DNA of 64,000 nt from Aptenodytes patagonicus. Lineage: Eukaryota; Chordata; Aves; Sphenisciformes; Spheniscidae. Below are positions 1 through 11,090 of the stretch, piece by piece. The stretch lies in assembly GCF_965638725.1 (NCBI RefSeq), contig NC_134955.1, forward strand, positions 13,544,316-13,608,315. The letters run 5' to 3'. Positions within the stretch are counted from its first letter, which is position 1. The number at the start of each line of letters is the position of its first letter. The notes below the pieces were generated by a model. That model ran no database searches. It was given only the letters and a program-made list of their open reading frames with translations, and was not told where the DNA came from. A program made the translations under genes and the position numbers.

Positions 1-1054
1 TTAGGACATTGGTTTCCCTAAGACATACATTGCCTAGCAACTTGTCACAGATGAATTGTATGTGACAAAGAGCCAGAATTAGGTACACGTCCACATACCA
101 AACTTTAAAAGTGAGGCTGAATAATGTGCATTACTGGTGGTGTATAATTCTGAATTCTGTTACAAATCATTACCAGGTGGGACCACAGGCTACTTCATTT
201 GTGCCAAGCCCAAATAACTGTCTCAGCTGAGAAAAATGTGTTGTGAGATATTTGGTTGGAGATTCTGGTCTGTTCTTTCTGTTCAAAAAGCAGGAATTTC
301 CATTTCTTGGCTTTTCACTCTTTTCTCTAATAGCTAAGTCATTATTAAACCTCTAGTTTCAAAACAATGTGAAAACCAAGTTTTCCTTTTAAAATAAACT
401 TCCTAGGCAAAGTTAAATTCTAATGAAGTAAATTAATTCCCTTAATTAAGTTCTGTATTCATAGTTCTTTGATATACCTTCATCTATAGTTATTCAGGCC
501 CTGATGTTGCAGAAGTTGCATCACTGCCTTCATGAAATTCTTCAAGAGGTTTCTGAAAATGGATCTACTGGGAAGGACGCTTATGCCCATGCAGAATTAT
601 GTCTATTTGGTTTGGGAACCTGTGTGCTAGCACACATTATGACCTTTTCTGATAATGTTGATTTCTTAGATAAATATGTCGATTCTCAAAAAGATCTGGT
701 TTTGTCTTATGACCCAACTGTTGGCTATTTTTCCTTTTTTTTTTTTTTTTAAAAAAAAACAGCTCTTGAAACAATGCAGCTGCACACACTGCTGGTACAC
801 CATTTCAAACACTTACTGTTTCGTCTCTTTCTCTGTGACAGAAAAAGTGCAAGGAGTAGAATCTGAAATTATTACACTTCTAATTAGATTCAAATCTCTT
901 GAAGAACATCTAGTACAATGGGCTTCAGATTGCCTGCTATTGTAATACTAGATAAGGATGATACTTGTTTCCAAATACAGTGAATCCTGAGGTTTGTTAT
1001 TTGACAAGGTTGCTGACAAAATTTGGTATAAGTTTTTGGTTTCTTGTTTTGCAG
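1..1054 (+). other. TRIM66: TRIM66 intron (partial, window edge)
   Basis: This stretch precedes the first recognisable TRIM66 exon and ends in a polypyrimidine tract and cag acceptor at 1052-1054. I looked for the first part of the PHD finger (the Cys-rich segment that should precede GEWVCTLC) and did not find it, so that exon lies upstream of the window. A T-run followed by an A-run sits near 737-762. Short open frames here carry no recognisable domain. Confidence 0.7.
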
Positions 1055-1178
1055 GGGAGAATGGGTGTGCACGCTTTGCCGTAATCCATTGAAGCCGGAG
1101 GTAGAATATGACTGTGAAAACACACGCTACAGCCACAGCTATAATGCACAATATGGCCTTGATGACTATGACCAGAAG
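1055..1178 (+). CDS. TRIM66: TRIM66 exon: end of PHD finger
   Basis: This internal exon gives 41 full codons beginning GEWVCTLCRNPLKPEVEYDC and ending GLDDYDQK. It is flanked by a ttttgcag acceptor and a gtggga donor. The first base completes a codon from the upstream exon. The CTLC pair supplies the last zinc ligands of the PHD finger. TRIM66 (TIF1-delta) is a nuclear chromatin reader of the TIF1 family, and its PHD-bromodomain pair binds histone H3 tails. The assignment rests on close similarity to the human stretch GEWVCTLCRS...YDCEN...YDQK. TRIM24 and TRIM33 differ here. No lesion is seen. Confidence 0.92.
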
Positions 1179-2715
1179 GTGGGAATAACTATATATTGTA
1201 CTATTTAGAAAAGGACATATGATCTCAGCATGAGGCTTTGCCCCTTCATTGGAAAGATGACTGTTTTGACTTGGTTGCTACTCAAATGTTTCAGAGACTA
1301 GTAAATACAACAAAAGCATTGTTAGTATTCAGTTATATCATTCCCTTCTACCTAGACATTGCTGTTCAATTTTAAAATTGAAAGATGAAACAGGCAGACC
1401 TGGAATTCCTTTCTCCTTTGAAGAGGGAATTCACACTCAGCAGCAGAGCAAGCTTCCCTGAGTCAACTTTGCCTGGCTTTCTGCCACTGAATCTTTTTCC
1501 CTTAAGACTTGGCACCTTCTCAGACATCTAGGCCAGTTGCAATGACATTTTTGTGATGTAGACACTTTTTGACTTTCAGTTGGATTGAAATCATCATACG
1601 GTCTTCATATGTACCGTTAATCCCCTTGAAGATGACATTTAGGCACTGTTAACTCAGCCTAGATGAAACCTTATCTCTTTACATCCCCATTACCAGTTTC
1701 CTCTACCAAATCTCCCATGAAAAAATGCCTTTTCTTAAAGTCCACTTGGTACTCAGAAGCCACAAGTTCCAAAATGAATTTCCTGTGTATATTGGTGACA
1801 GCTGGACAGGGAGGCTAAGTCCACACAGCTGAGTACAGATGCTGAGCTGGCCCTGCACAAATGAAGCCTAGAATAAGGCACTGATCTAGTCTGGGCACCA
1901 TACATAAAGACAACAGCAACGGTTCTTAGAGCACTGGGGCCCCTTGGCAAGGCCTGTGAGCATAGCCACAGCACTGCTTAAATTCATCCATGCTGTTTCC
2001 AGACCTGAGCTACTCTGTCCATTAAGAGCTGGACATAACTTCTTGACATTGATGTGATCCCTGTTTCTATTGGATTGGGTACAACTGGCCAGAAATAGTT
2101 GGGATCTGGGTCTTGATTAGTGAGGTTCTATTTAGAAAATGGAGTTGATTAGAAATGCCATTGCTTGTGAGCAAACATGGCTTATAATGTTTTTGCAGTG
2201 CATTTTTTTTTCATCAGTGAAAAAATGAAGACTAGTATAAGTATTTTACAAGTTAATGATGATTAAACAGAACTGTTTTCATACAGTACTACCAACTACA
2301 TAACTTACATCCATTTGTATGAAAGGATATGAACAGTGTGAAACATTTTCCATTTAACTGTTTCCACACTGTTGCTTTTGTTCTTTTAGTCAAGAGCCAA
2401 GGAATAGATATGGAGTGTGGAAAGGAAATAGTGATAGCGATGAATTCCCAAGAGTTTCCAGGAAAGATACATGCATACAAAAATTTTTACATAATGTTTC
2501 TTTTCTTGCATTTCTTGAGTGTCCTCACTTTCAGAACTATAAAAATGCTATGAGGCAAAACGTCCCCCAGGTTAGAATGAAGTGTGCCATTTTGCTTCAG
2601 AAATGCACAGGCTACATGAAAACTCCACTTGTTGTTAGTAAGATTGATTAACTAAGGGCAAGAATGAAACTCACTTGTTTTGAATTAAAATGTATTTCAA
2701 ATTTGGCTTCTACAG
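1179..2715 (+). other. TRIM66: TRIM66 intron
   Basis: This is unique AT-rich sequence between a gtggga donor and a cttctacag acceptor. I see no second gene, RNA gene or recognisable transposon. Open frames at 1753-1974 and 2289-2651 lack domain similarity and overlap each other on both strands. Confidence 0.7.
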
Positions 2716-2790
2716 AAGTGTGAAAAGCTGGTGCTTTCCCTGTTCTGCAGTAGTATGAGCCTCCCATTCCATGAACCCGTCAGCCCCCTG
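2716..2790 (+). CDS. TRIM66: TRIM66 exon: PHD-bromodomain linker
   Basis: This is a 75-bp, phase 0/0 exon of 25 codons beginning KCEKLVLSLFCSSMSL and ending PFHEPVSPL, with a tacag acceptor and a strong gtaagt donor. It encodes the first bromodomain helix region (KCEKLVLSL) and the start of the ZA loop, where the FHEPVSPL segment is conserved in TRIM66. It joins in frame to the exon ending DYDQK and to the exon starting ARHYYQ. A CR1 LINE inserted about 185 bp downstream in the next intron does not touch the splice sites. Confidence 0.92.
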
Positions 2791-2974
2791 GTAAGTATTG
2801 CACACGCATGGGTCAGAGTGAATCCAAAGAATAGTCTGGCACATCTCGCGAGTTTCTCCTGTCTTCTTGAAAGATATTCATTAGCTTTTTTTCTGAATAG
2901 TATTGCTTCCTAGGGAAGGGTAGGTGTTTCCCTCTTGCAGATGCTTTGAAGGTGCCAGGTCAGAGGCAGGTAAA

Positions 2975-5850
2975 TCACAGAATCATAGAATAGTTTGGGT
3001 TGGAAGGGACCTCTAAAGGTCATCTAGTCCAACCCCACTGCCGTGGGCAGGGACATCTTCAACTAGAGCAGGTTGCTCAGAGCCCCGTCCAACCTGACCT
3101 TGAATGTTTCCAGGGATGGGGCATCCACCACCTCTCTGGGCAACCTCTTCCAGTGTTTCACCACACTCAGTGTCAAAAATTTCTTCCTTATATCTAGTCT
3201 AAATCTACCCCCCTTTAGTTGAAAGCCATTCCCCCTTGTCCTGTCACAACAGGCCCTGCTAAAAAGCTTGCCGCCATCTTTTTTATAAGCCCCCTTTAAG
3301 TACTGACAGGCTGCAATAAGGTCTCCCTGAAGCCTTCTCTTCTCAAGGCTGAACAACCCCAACTCTCTCAGCCTTTCTTCATAGGAGAGGTGTTCCATCC
3401 CCCTGATCATTTTTGTGGCCCTCCTCTGGACCCGCTCCAACAGGTCCGTGTCTTTCCTGTGCTGAGGGCTCCAGAGCTGGACACAGTACTCCAGGTGGGG
3501 TCTCACCAGAGCAGAGGAGAGGGGCAGAATCCCCTCCCTCGACCTGCTGGCCACGCTTCTTTTGATGCAGCCCAGGATACGATTGGCCTTCTGGGCTGCG
3601 AGCGCCCATTGCTGGCTCATGTCCAGCTTTTCACCCACCAGTACCCCCAAGTCCTTCTCGGCAGGGCTGCTCTCAATCCCTTCATCCCCCAGCCTGTCTT
3701 GATACTGGGGGTTGTCCCAACCCAGGTGCAGGACCTTGCACTTGGCCTTGTTGAACCTCATGAGGTTCACATGGGCCCACTTCTCCAGCTTGTCCAGGTC
3801 CCTCTGGATGGCATCCCGTCCCTCTGGCGTGTTGACCGCACCACTGAGCTTGGAGTCCTCTGCAAACTTGCTGAGGGTGCACTCGATCCCACTGTCTATG
3901 TCATTGATGAAGATATTAAACAGTACCAGTCCCAATACGGACCCCTGCGGGACGCCACTCGTCACCAACCTCCATCTGGACATTGAGCCGTTGACCACTA
4001 CCCCCTGGATGCGACCATCTAGCCAATTCCTCACCCACCGGACAGTCCACCCATCAAATCCATACCTCTCCAGTTTAGAGAGAAGGATGTTGTGGGGGAC
4101 TGCGTCAAAGGCCTTGCAGAGGTCCAGATAGATGACATCTGTAGCCCTTCCCGTGTCCACTGATGTAGTCACTCCATCATAGAAGGCCACTAGGTTAGTC
4201 AGGCAGGACTTGCCCTTGGTGAAGCCATGCTGGCTGTCTCGAATCGCCTCCCTGTCCTCCATGTGCCTTAGCATAGCTTCCAGGAGGATCTGTTCCATGA
4301 TCTTCCCAGGCACAGAGGTGAGACTGACTGGCCTGTAGTTCCCCAGGTCTTCCCTTTTTCCCTTTTTAAAAATGGGGGTTATGTTTCCCCTTTTCCAGTC
4401 AGTGGGAACTTCACCAGACTGCCACGACTTCTCAAATACGATGGATAGTGGCTTAGCAACTTCATCCGCCAGTTCCTTCAGGACCCGTGGATGGATCTCA
4501 TGGGGTCCCATGGACTTGTGCACCTTCAGGTGCCTTAGATGGTCTTGAACCTGATGTTCTCCCACAGTGGGCGGCTCTTCATTCTCCCAGTCCCTGCCTT
4601 TGCCTTCTGCAGCTTGGTCGGTGAGGCTCCAGCACTTGCCAGTGAATACCGAGGCAAAAAAGTCATTGAGTACCTCTGCCTTCTCCGTATCCCGGGTAAC
4701 CAGGTCTCCTGTTTCATTCCAGAGTGGGCCCACATTTTCCCTTGTCTTCCTTTTGTCCCTGACATACCTATAGAATCTTTTCTTGTTGCCCTTGACATCC
4801 CTGGCCAGATTTAATTCTGTCAGGGCTTTAGCTTTCCTAACCTGATCCCTGGCTGCTTGGACAATTTCTCTGTATTCCTCCCAGGCTACCTGTCCTTGCT
4901 TCCACCCTCTGGAGGCTTCCTTTTTGTGTTGGATTTTGTCCAGGAGCTCCTTGTTCATGCATGCAGGCCTCCTGGCGTTTTTGCCTGACTTCCTCTTTGT
5001 TGGGATGCATCGCTCCTGAGCTTGAAGGAGGTGATCCTTGAATATTACCCAGCTTTCTTGGGCCCCTCTTCCCTCCAGGGCTTTGTCCCATGGCACTCTA
5101 CCAAGCAGATCCCTCAAGAGGCCAAAGTCTGCTCTCCTGAAGTCCAGGGTACTGAGCTTGCTGTGCGCCCCCCTCGGTGCCCTAAGGATCTTGAACTCCA
5201 CCATTTCGTGGGCACTGCAGCCCAGGCTGCCCTTGAGCTTCACATTCCCCACCAGCCCCTCCTTGTTGGTGAGAACAAGGTCCAGCATAGCACCTCTCCT
5301 CGTTGGCTCCTCTGTCACTTGGAGAAGGAAGTTATCATTGATGCATTCCAGGAACCTCCTGGCTTGCTTATGCCCTGCCGTGTTGTCCCTCCAACAGATG
5401 TCGGGGTGGTTGAAGTCCCCCATGAGGCCCAGGGCTTGTGAGCGTGAGGCTGCTCCTATCTGTCTATAGAGGGCCTCATCTGCTCGGTCTTCCTGGTTGG
5501 GTGGCCTGTAGCAGACCCCCACCGTAATGTCACCTGTCCCTGCCTTCCCTTTAATCCTGACCCACAAGCTCTCGGTCGGCTCCTCATCCATCCCCGGGCA
5601 GAGCTCCATGCACTCCAGCTGGTCATTGACAAAGAGGGTGACACCCCCTCCTCATCTCCCCTGCCTGTCCTTCCTAAAGAGCCTGTATCCCTCCATCCCA
5701 ACACTCCAATCATAGGAGCCATCCCACCACGTCTCTGTGATGCCAATAAGGTCGTAGGCCTGCAGGCATGCGCACGTCTCTAACTCCTCTTGTTTATTCC
5801 CCATGCTACGTGCATTTGCATAGAGGCATTTAAGTTGGGCCCCCAATGTA
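2975..5850 (-). mobile_element. CR1 LINE copy 1, 5'-truncated
   Basis: This CR1 non-LTR retrotransposon of about 2.9 kb lies antisense within a TRIM66 intron. Its 3' end, at the low coordinate, shows the CR1 terminal octamers (agaatcat/agaatagt on the + strand). These are followed by the conserved 3' tail beginning tttgggttggaagggacctc. The element retains almost all of ORF2 (endonuclease then reverse transcriptase). It is cut at its 5' end near 5850, just inside the start of the endonuclease, which is the usual 5' truncation of LINEs. Its 3' tail and protein differ from the other three copies in the window, so it belongs to another CR1 subfamily. I do not name the subfamily. Confidence 0.95.
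3063..5846 (-). pseudogene. CR1 ORF2 (endonuclease-reverse transcriptase), one nonsense
   Basis: The main frame (3063-5609) is open for 848 codons. It joins in the same frame to the endonuclease start (LKCLYANARSMGNKQEELE, read from about 5846). Only a TGA at 5652-5654 interrupts them, in [12 protein letters not shown] where other copies have Arg (CGA to TGA, CpG decay). The order is AP-type endonuclease ([22 protein letters not shown]), then reverse transcriptase ([31 protein letters not shown]). The endonuclease SDH motif reads SAH and the RT catalytic FADD motif reads FAED. Despite the long frame, this copy is therefore probably enzymatically dead. Confidence 0.9.
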
Positions 5851-6821
5851 AATGCTGTCCAGTGTTCTCAGGCCAGGTTTGGGTGCCAATTTAAGATGCT
5901 GGTAGGATACTAAAGGTATATGAGGGGTTCCAGTGATTAAGAAAGTTGACTTGCTGCATACATGGAGAATGTTGCACTGCCATAAGAAAGGTCTGCTTTA
6001 GAAATAACCCCAGACTCCCTCCTTTCTGGTGTTTTGCACAAAGGTGGTAATGTGACTGTGTTCAGGGGAAGATGTAGAGACTGCTGTTTCATCCATGTAC
6101 TCAACATTTGCAATATTAACTGGCTATTTTAAGGAAGATGTAGATTCACGCTATTGTAACAATAGAACACAATGTGAAACAAGTTGGATGAGGAAAATGA
6201 GAGAAAAAAAAAGTTTTTATGTGAAGGAATAGTCCAAATAACAATATAAAAAACATTCCACCTAATAAAGTTTGCAGTGAACTTATGGAACACATTACCT
6301 AACAAGTAGGTTTTGACCCAGAAAGATTTAAGGAGTGGGATATCCTGGTAGCTGGTGCCTATTGAAAAAGGCTTTTGTTGAACTTTAAAAGGAGTGCGTA
6401 GTAGCATATTTTTAGTCACTCTTGGCAGACTACTTCCCACAGTATCAGCTGCCAGTATCTCAGCACATTATTTTTATAACTGCTTGGGGGAAATGTTAGC
6501 TAATTTTCAGTGTTACATATATTATTGATTATGGTTAAATGATGACATTTATATCTGGGGATAAACTTTAGAAAGTGCAAATAGCAGAGTAGTCACTGTG
6601 TGCTATTTTAAAGATTAATCTTGCAAGCAAATATGCTTTTAATCAAACCAAAAAGCACCCAGGAAGATGATGTGCAAGTGTAGGCACCAAAAGACTAGAG
6701 CTCTCTTCCTTGATGCAAGGAATCCTCTGCAGTGACTTCTGTCCAAACTTGGATAGAAGTCACTGGAGAAGAAATGTTTTAATTAAAAAGGTTACATACC
6801 TGCATTTTATTCTTATTGCAG
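5851..6821 (+). other. TRIM66: TRIM66 intron remainder after CR1
   Basis: This is unique AT-rich intronic sequence from the CR1 5' junction to the ttattgcag acceptor of the bromodomain exon. No gene or repeat was recognised. Confidence 0.7.
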
Positions 6822-6974
6822 GCTCGGCATTATTATCAGATCATCAAAAGGCCAATGGATTTGTCAATCATACGAAAAAAGCTGCAAAAAAAGGACAAGT
6901 CCCACTATTCTGCACCTGAGGAACTTGTGACGGACGTGCGTCTCATGTTTTGGAACTGTGCAAAGTTCAATTAT
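6822..6974 (+). CDS. TRIM66: TRIM66 exon: bromodomain core
   Basis: This is a 153-bp, phase 0/0 exon of 51 codons beginning [17 protein letters not shown] and ending [11 protein letters not shown], with a ttgcag acceptor and a gtaggt donor. It carries the bromodomain ZA loop and helices. The [14 protein letters not shown] segment is the family signature. The Asn in NCAKFNY occupies the acetyl-lysine-contacting position. Differences from the human protein are conservative, and the exon has no stop or frameshift. A YNxxD-type pocket with a normal Asn suggests that ligand binding is kept; that last point is inferred. Confidence 0.95.
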
Positions 6975-7575
6975 GTAGGTTTCTAACATGCAAGGGCGGG
7001 GGGATACAAACCAGAGGGTTGCTTTTTCAAGCTGTCACACTGGTGTAACTATTGGTTCCATTGAAGTCAGATATGGGATTGGGATAAACAGAAGTATTAA
7101 CCAGTTTTACTCTTTGGAAATGATATAATTTTTTTTTAATAACAGAAATGGAGAAAAATATGGATCTGAGAACTTGAGATACATATAGATCTAAAATTAA
7201 AGAGGGACATCTTAGCAGACAGCTTTTTGGAATGATGCTGAGTTTGCTGTGAGAAACCAGTCATAGCCGGCAAAATAGCTAGGGAAAATTCAGGTGCATA
7301 GAAATTCCTAAGCAATGATGACTGCTATTCTTTCTAGTTCACTGCACGACTCTTTTTCTTAGAGGTGCAGAAACGTGTTCCTTAATAGCAGCATCTGGTT
7401 TTTACTTACATTGTCGATGCAGAGGGACTAATGGGCTGTAGAAAATGGGCAGGAGACTAATGGAGATGTATCAGACAGAACCAAGGCGAGACATTAGGGT
7501 TGGGTAGTCATTTGGTTTTGGTCCTTGATGATTTCTGTGTGTGGTAACACTGAATGGTTATTTATTCTCTTACAG
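6975..7575 (+). other. TRIM66: TRIM66 intron
   Basis: This intron of about 0.6 kb runs between a gtaggt donor and a tctcttacag acceptor. Nothing else was recognised in it. Confidence 0.75.
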
Positions 7576-7794
7576 CCAGATTCAGAAGTTGCTGAGGCTG
7601 GACGATGCCTAGATGTATTCTTTGAGGGCAAACTGAAGGAGATTTATCCAGATAGGCATTTTCCTTCAATGCAACAAGAAGACTCTGATTCTGAAGAAGT
7701 GGAGAGTCAGAATAGCAAAATGCTGCCCCAAGGTTTTCAGTGGCCATCATATGGACAGGAGTGCATTCAGCCTAAAAGGAGACGGCGCCATGCT
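7576..7794 (+). CDS. TRIM66: TRIM66 exon: bromodomain end and acidic/basic tail
   Basis: The 73 codons begin PDSEVAEAGRCLDVFFEGKL, the last bromodomain helix. An acidic serine stretch follows (QEDSDSEEVES), and the exon ends with GIQP-like CIQPKRRRRHA, a basic cluster likely to act as a nuclear localisation signal. The acceptor is cttacag and the donor gtaaga. The frame would stay open past the donor to a stop at 7843-7845. The next exon matches the known TRIM66 C-terminus, so splicing is the better reading. TRIM33 and TRIM24 end differently (FIQPRRKRLKS), which supports TRIM66. Confidence 0.93.
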
Positions 7795-8109
7795 GTAAGA
7801 TTGCAAAAGCAAAAGCATTTGGTTGCTAAGTGGCCACCCTGCTAATTCTGTTTACAGCTACTGATGGGAAGTTTTGACAGGGCTGTGTGGGAAAACTGTC
7901 AAGCTTCTATCGCAGAGATGTGATCAGTTCTACAATTTTATGTCAAGATCCTCTGAGTGGAATAAAGTGTCAGTTGTGTATAAATGTGTGAGCATGAACA
8001 AATGAAGTCTCTCGGGCCACAGAGTTATCTTCCTAGCAGAAAACTCTGTCAAGATTTTTAAAAAGACTAAGCCCTCTAGCTATTCACTGTTTGTTTCCCT
8101 TGTACAGAG
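7795..8109 (+). other. TRIM66: last TRIM66 intron
   Basis: This 315-bp intron runs between gtaaga and the tandem acceptor tgtacagag. Only use of the second AG, ending at 8109, keeps the reading frame into the conserved C-terminus. Confidence 0.75.
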
Positions 8110-8169
8110 GAAAGTGAAAAAACTAAAAGAATTATGTTTCAGCCAGCTAACAGCCTTCCTCAGGTATGA
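8110..8169 (+). CDS. TRIM66: TRIM66 terminal coding exon
   Basis: Nineteen codons plus TGA read ESEKTKRIMFQPANSLPQV, which aligns end to end without gaps with the human C-terminus (ENERAKRMSFRLANSISQV). It is too short to be noticed by ORF length. The acceptor is the second AG of cagag. Using the first AG would shift the frame and give an unrelated tail. The exact length match and the shared KR, F, ANS and QV residues make the call solid. Confidence 0.88.
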   Translation, partial: ESEKTKRIMFQPANSLPQV

Positions 8170-11090
8170 CCTCCTCAAGATACGAGATTTGGTATGAGGA
8201 ATCCAGCAGCAAAACTGACAGAGTTAAGGTGTGTGGGAGGAAAGCAAAGCACTCGGGCTGTTTATTTAAACTCTCCTAATCTGCTGACCATATGCCTTAT
8301 TTCTAGATCTTGTGGATAGATAACAGATCCAAAGTGTTTGCATCTGTCAATATTCAATCTGTTAAATCATGTATATGTTTTGCAGTGTTTACACTGAAGT
8401 ACTAATGTTTTGGTGATAGGCAATGATAATTAATAATAAAAGTAACATGCTAATAATATCTAATACTGCAGTACCATTTTATAATCTGTTCAACATGACA
8501 TCTCTATTTTATAGAGCACAGGTAACCATGTAATAATCTTGCAACCTCTGCGTGAATGTTGGCCATGCTTTGTCATAAATACAATGTGTAGTCATAAAAG
8601 CCGTAATCCTGTTGTCTTATTCAATGATCTTTCTGGGAGCTTGACTGCTCAAGGCCTATGAGATACAGTCTAATGTGATTATCTGATTAGCTGTTTCTTT
8701 TGAAGCAGAGCATTTTCATTAAATCACGAAAGAACAAGTGCTAAGAGTGCTGATACTAGGGCTCTGTGTGAGCTGTTTCTGAGTGCATACTGGATGCTCT
8801 GTTTGCAAGGAATGATTCTTCCGGTATCTAATTCATGCTTGGTAAAGCAGTGTGGGGTTTCTCGGGTCTTAAAGGTAGCATTTTTAGACAACCCAAGCCA
8901 GTTGTTTTTCTTTAAAGCAGATATTGGAATTCAGTAAATTAACTACGATGCAAATTACATGGTTATAGAAGTGCCTATAAAATAACATCATATATTCCTG
9001 ATTTTCTCTTTGCTTATTTCTTGTAGTTGTGATTACCAACAGTGCTAGAAGATGATGATAATGTGTATATGTAGAAGCTCAAACAAAATGAAAGGATGTC
9101 TAAGCTTTTTTTTTTTTTCCTAAATTCCACAATGTATTGGCAGAACACCACCAAGGGCCGGAAGAGCAATTTTAGAGTTCACTTGAACAAAGGGTAGCAT
9201 GTAATTGTAAAGCCTGAAGGGTGGGATAGGTAACAAGACATGACACCTGATCAGAGTGTGATGGTTTGCAAGCTGCTTCCCACCTCTTCCAGAAGCAGGT
9301 GAGCCAGATCTTTGCGTAGCCAATGATTTCTTTGTGTGTGTGAGGGGCATCTTCCTCCTTAGAGCTCTGCCCAGCAGCGTAAAGCTGGGCTGTGGTCTGG
9401 CTCTGGGAGAGAAGGGTTGTTGCAGATCTCAAACACAGTTAAAGTTCATTTTAATTAGGTTCCTGTAAATAAAGATGATATTTTCAGCATAGTTTATATG
9501 GGCTATTTGGTCTGGTAACCATGTATGTTATTTTAGATAACACTTTAAAGTAAAGTTTTATATATGAAATACTAAGACGTGAACGTTATATTCTACTATC
9601 TATGTGACTTACTGTTTGCCATTAACTTGGTAGTGAGCTAATGTTTTCTTTTCTTTGAAGAAATGAAAATCTGGATATTATAATCTGACTGGAAAACTGT
9701 GAGATGAAGGGACAGCCTTTTCATCTTCTATATGTGAATTCCTATGTGTTTGCTTTCTGTCAAACTCCTGTTCTCAAAACAGTAAGTGTCTTGGCACAGG
9801 AAAATGAGTGCAGGTTTGTAACTGAATTAATCACCCTTATCTGCTACAGGTATCACCTTTTCTCAGTTGGTAATTAATTCCTCCACCAAAGACCTATCTT
9901 TTACCATTAATAGTGCAAAAATGATATGCTGTATAGCCTTCATCTAAGGGCAAAGGTAGAGGTGGGAGAGACTGTTGATGACTTCCTCTTTTCCTGGAAG
10001 AGCAGAGTCAACAAGAGCTTGCTTTTATTTCTTAAAGGCTGTAAGTTTGTTAACTGTACCATTAGTTTTGGAGAACACCTGTTTTAATAAAATTTATCCA
10101 GGGTATATTATGCCTTTATTAAAAATAGAAGTGTACCAGTTTGTCATCATATATAAGATACCCTTTGGATGTGTGCTGGCAGGACTCTTACGGCCTGAGC
10201 ACTCTTAAGGCTAACTTTATTTTTGATTACTTCTCTAAGACATAGTAACAGTTAAAAAGTGCTCATAAACTTCATGTCATGTTGGTAAGCAGAACAAAAA
10301 CTGAACTCATGTGTATGACTTCACATACTTTCAAACACAAACCTGTGGGTCAGCAACTTCACAATACATTACATGTCGTAAGAACAACATTATCCATCTT
10401 GGACGTTGCCTTAAAATTGCTGGCTTGTGATGTTCCTGCTGCTGGACACCATACCGCCAGGGTCTGTAAATTATTGGGGTGTTTATCCTGTTGAAGTCCA
10501 GTTGCACACTGGTAACGGCACTGACAGGTATGAAAGGAAGGGTCTCTCTTCTAAAATCTAACAGCCCACGTGGCCTAAAAGAGAAGTGATAGGTTATGTA
10601 GTTACTTTTTCTTCTATCACACAGCCTATTTCACAATCCAGAATGTGTGGGAAAGGAAGCAAGGAGAAACCCCTGAAGTTTTCCGCTGGAAGTAAGTATA
10701 GCAGAAACAAATGCCAGGAACACTGTGGAAACCCCAGCGAATGCACTAGGCTCCTGCAAGTGCAACCAAGGGCACAATTTTTCCTTTTGTCTTTACTAAT
10801 GGGTTACATGCAGAATGGGAAAATCTTCTTTGTGCTTAAGCAGATGGAAAAGAGATTAATTACACTTCAGTAATAGGTCTGTTGAAGAAGAAATGACAGC
10901 TACAAATTTGACTTTCGTTCCCCTGCAGACAATTTCAAGGATGTACTTCTTCCAGTATCATTATAGCAGAATGGCGTTAGAGTTAATACAAACAGGTGTT
11001 TAACAATTCAGATTATCGAATGACTGCATGTTTATATGTGTAATGTGCTTTGCTGAACAATAAAATATGTGAAATGTATTTTTGCACATC
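8170..11090 (+). other. TRIM66: probable TRIM66 3' UTR and downstream flank
   Basis: There is no coding exon after the TGA at 8167-8169. AATAAA hexamers occur at 8435-8440, 9468-9473 and 11059-11064. The last has a following GT/T-rich stretch typical of a cleavage region. TRIM66 has a long 3' UTR in mammals, so termination near 11.09 kb is plausible but is inferred. Small open frames here (9120-9432, 9975-10208, 10279-10494) have no recognisable similarity. Confidence 0.45.
11059..11064 (+). terminator. candidate distal polyadenylation signal
   Basis: An AATAAA hexamer in gaacaataaaatatgtg is followed within 30 bases by tgtattttt. It is the best-supported of the three hexamers downstream of TRIM66, but there is no transcript evidence. 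Confidence 0.35.

Noticed and set aside
504..945. Open frames of 82 and 89 codons upstream of the PHD exon
   Set aside because: They run into the T/A homopolymer, lack splice support and do not match the missing half of the TRIM66 PHD finger.
3390..5469. Plus-strand open frames of 139-198 codons within CR1 copy 1
   Set aside because: Antisense shadows of the CR1 ORF2 on the minus strand.
7795..7845. Continuation of the TRIM66 frame to a stop at 7843-7845 as the natural C-terminus
   Set aside because: A good gtaaga donor at 7795 and a downstream exon matching the known C-terminus residue for residue make read-through the poorer explanation.
10625..10691. Exon-like interval with cacacag acceptor and gtaagtata donor
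   Set aside because: No recognised peptide and it falls in the probable TRIM66 3' UTR; splice-like borders alone are weak evidence.
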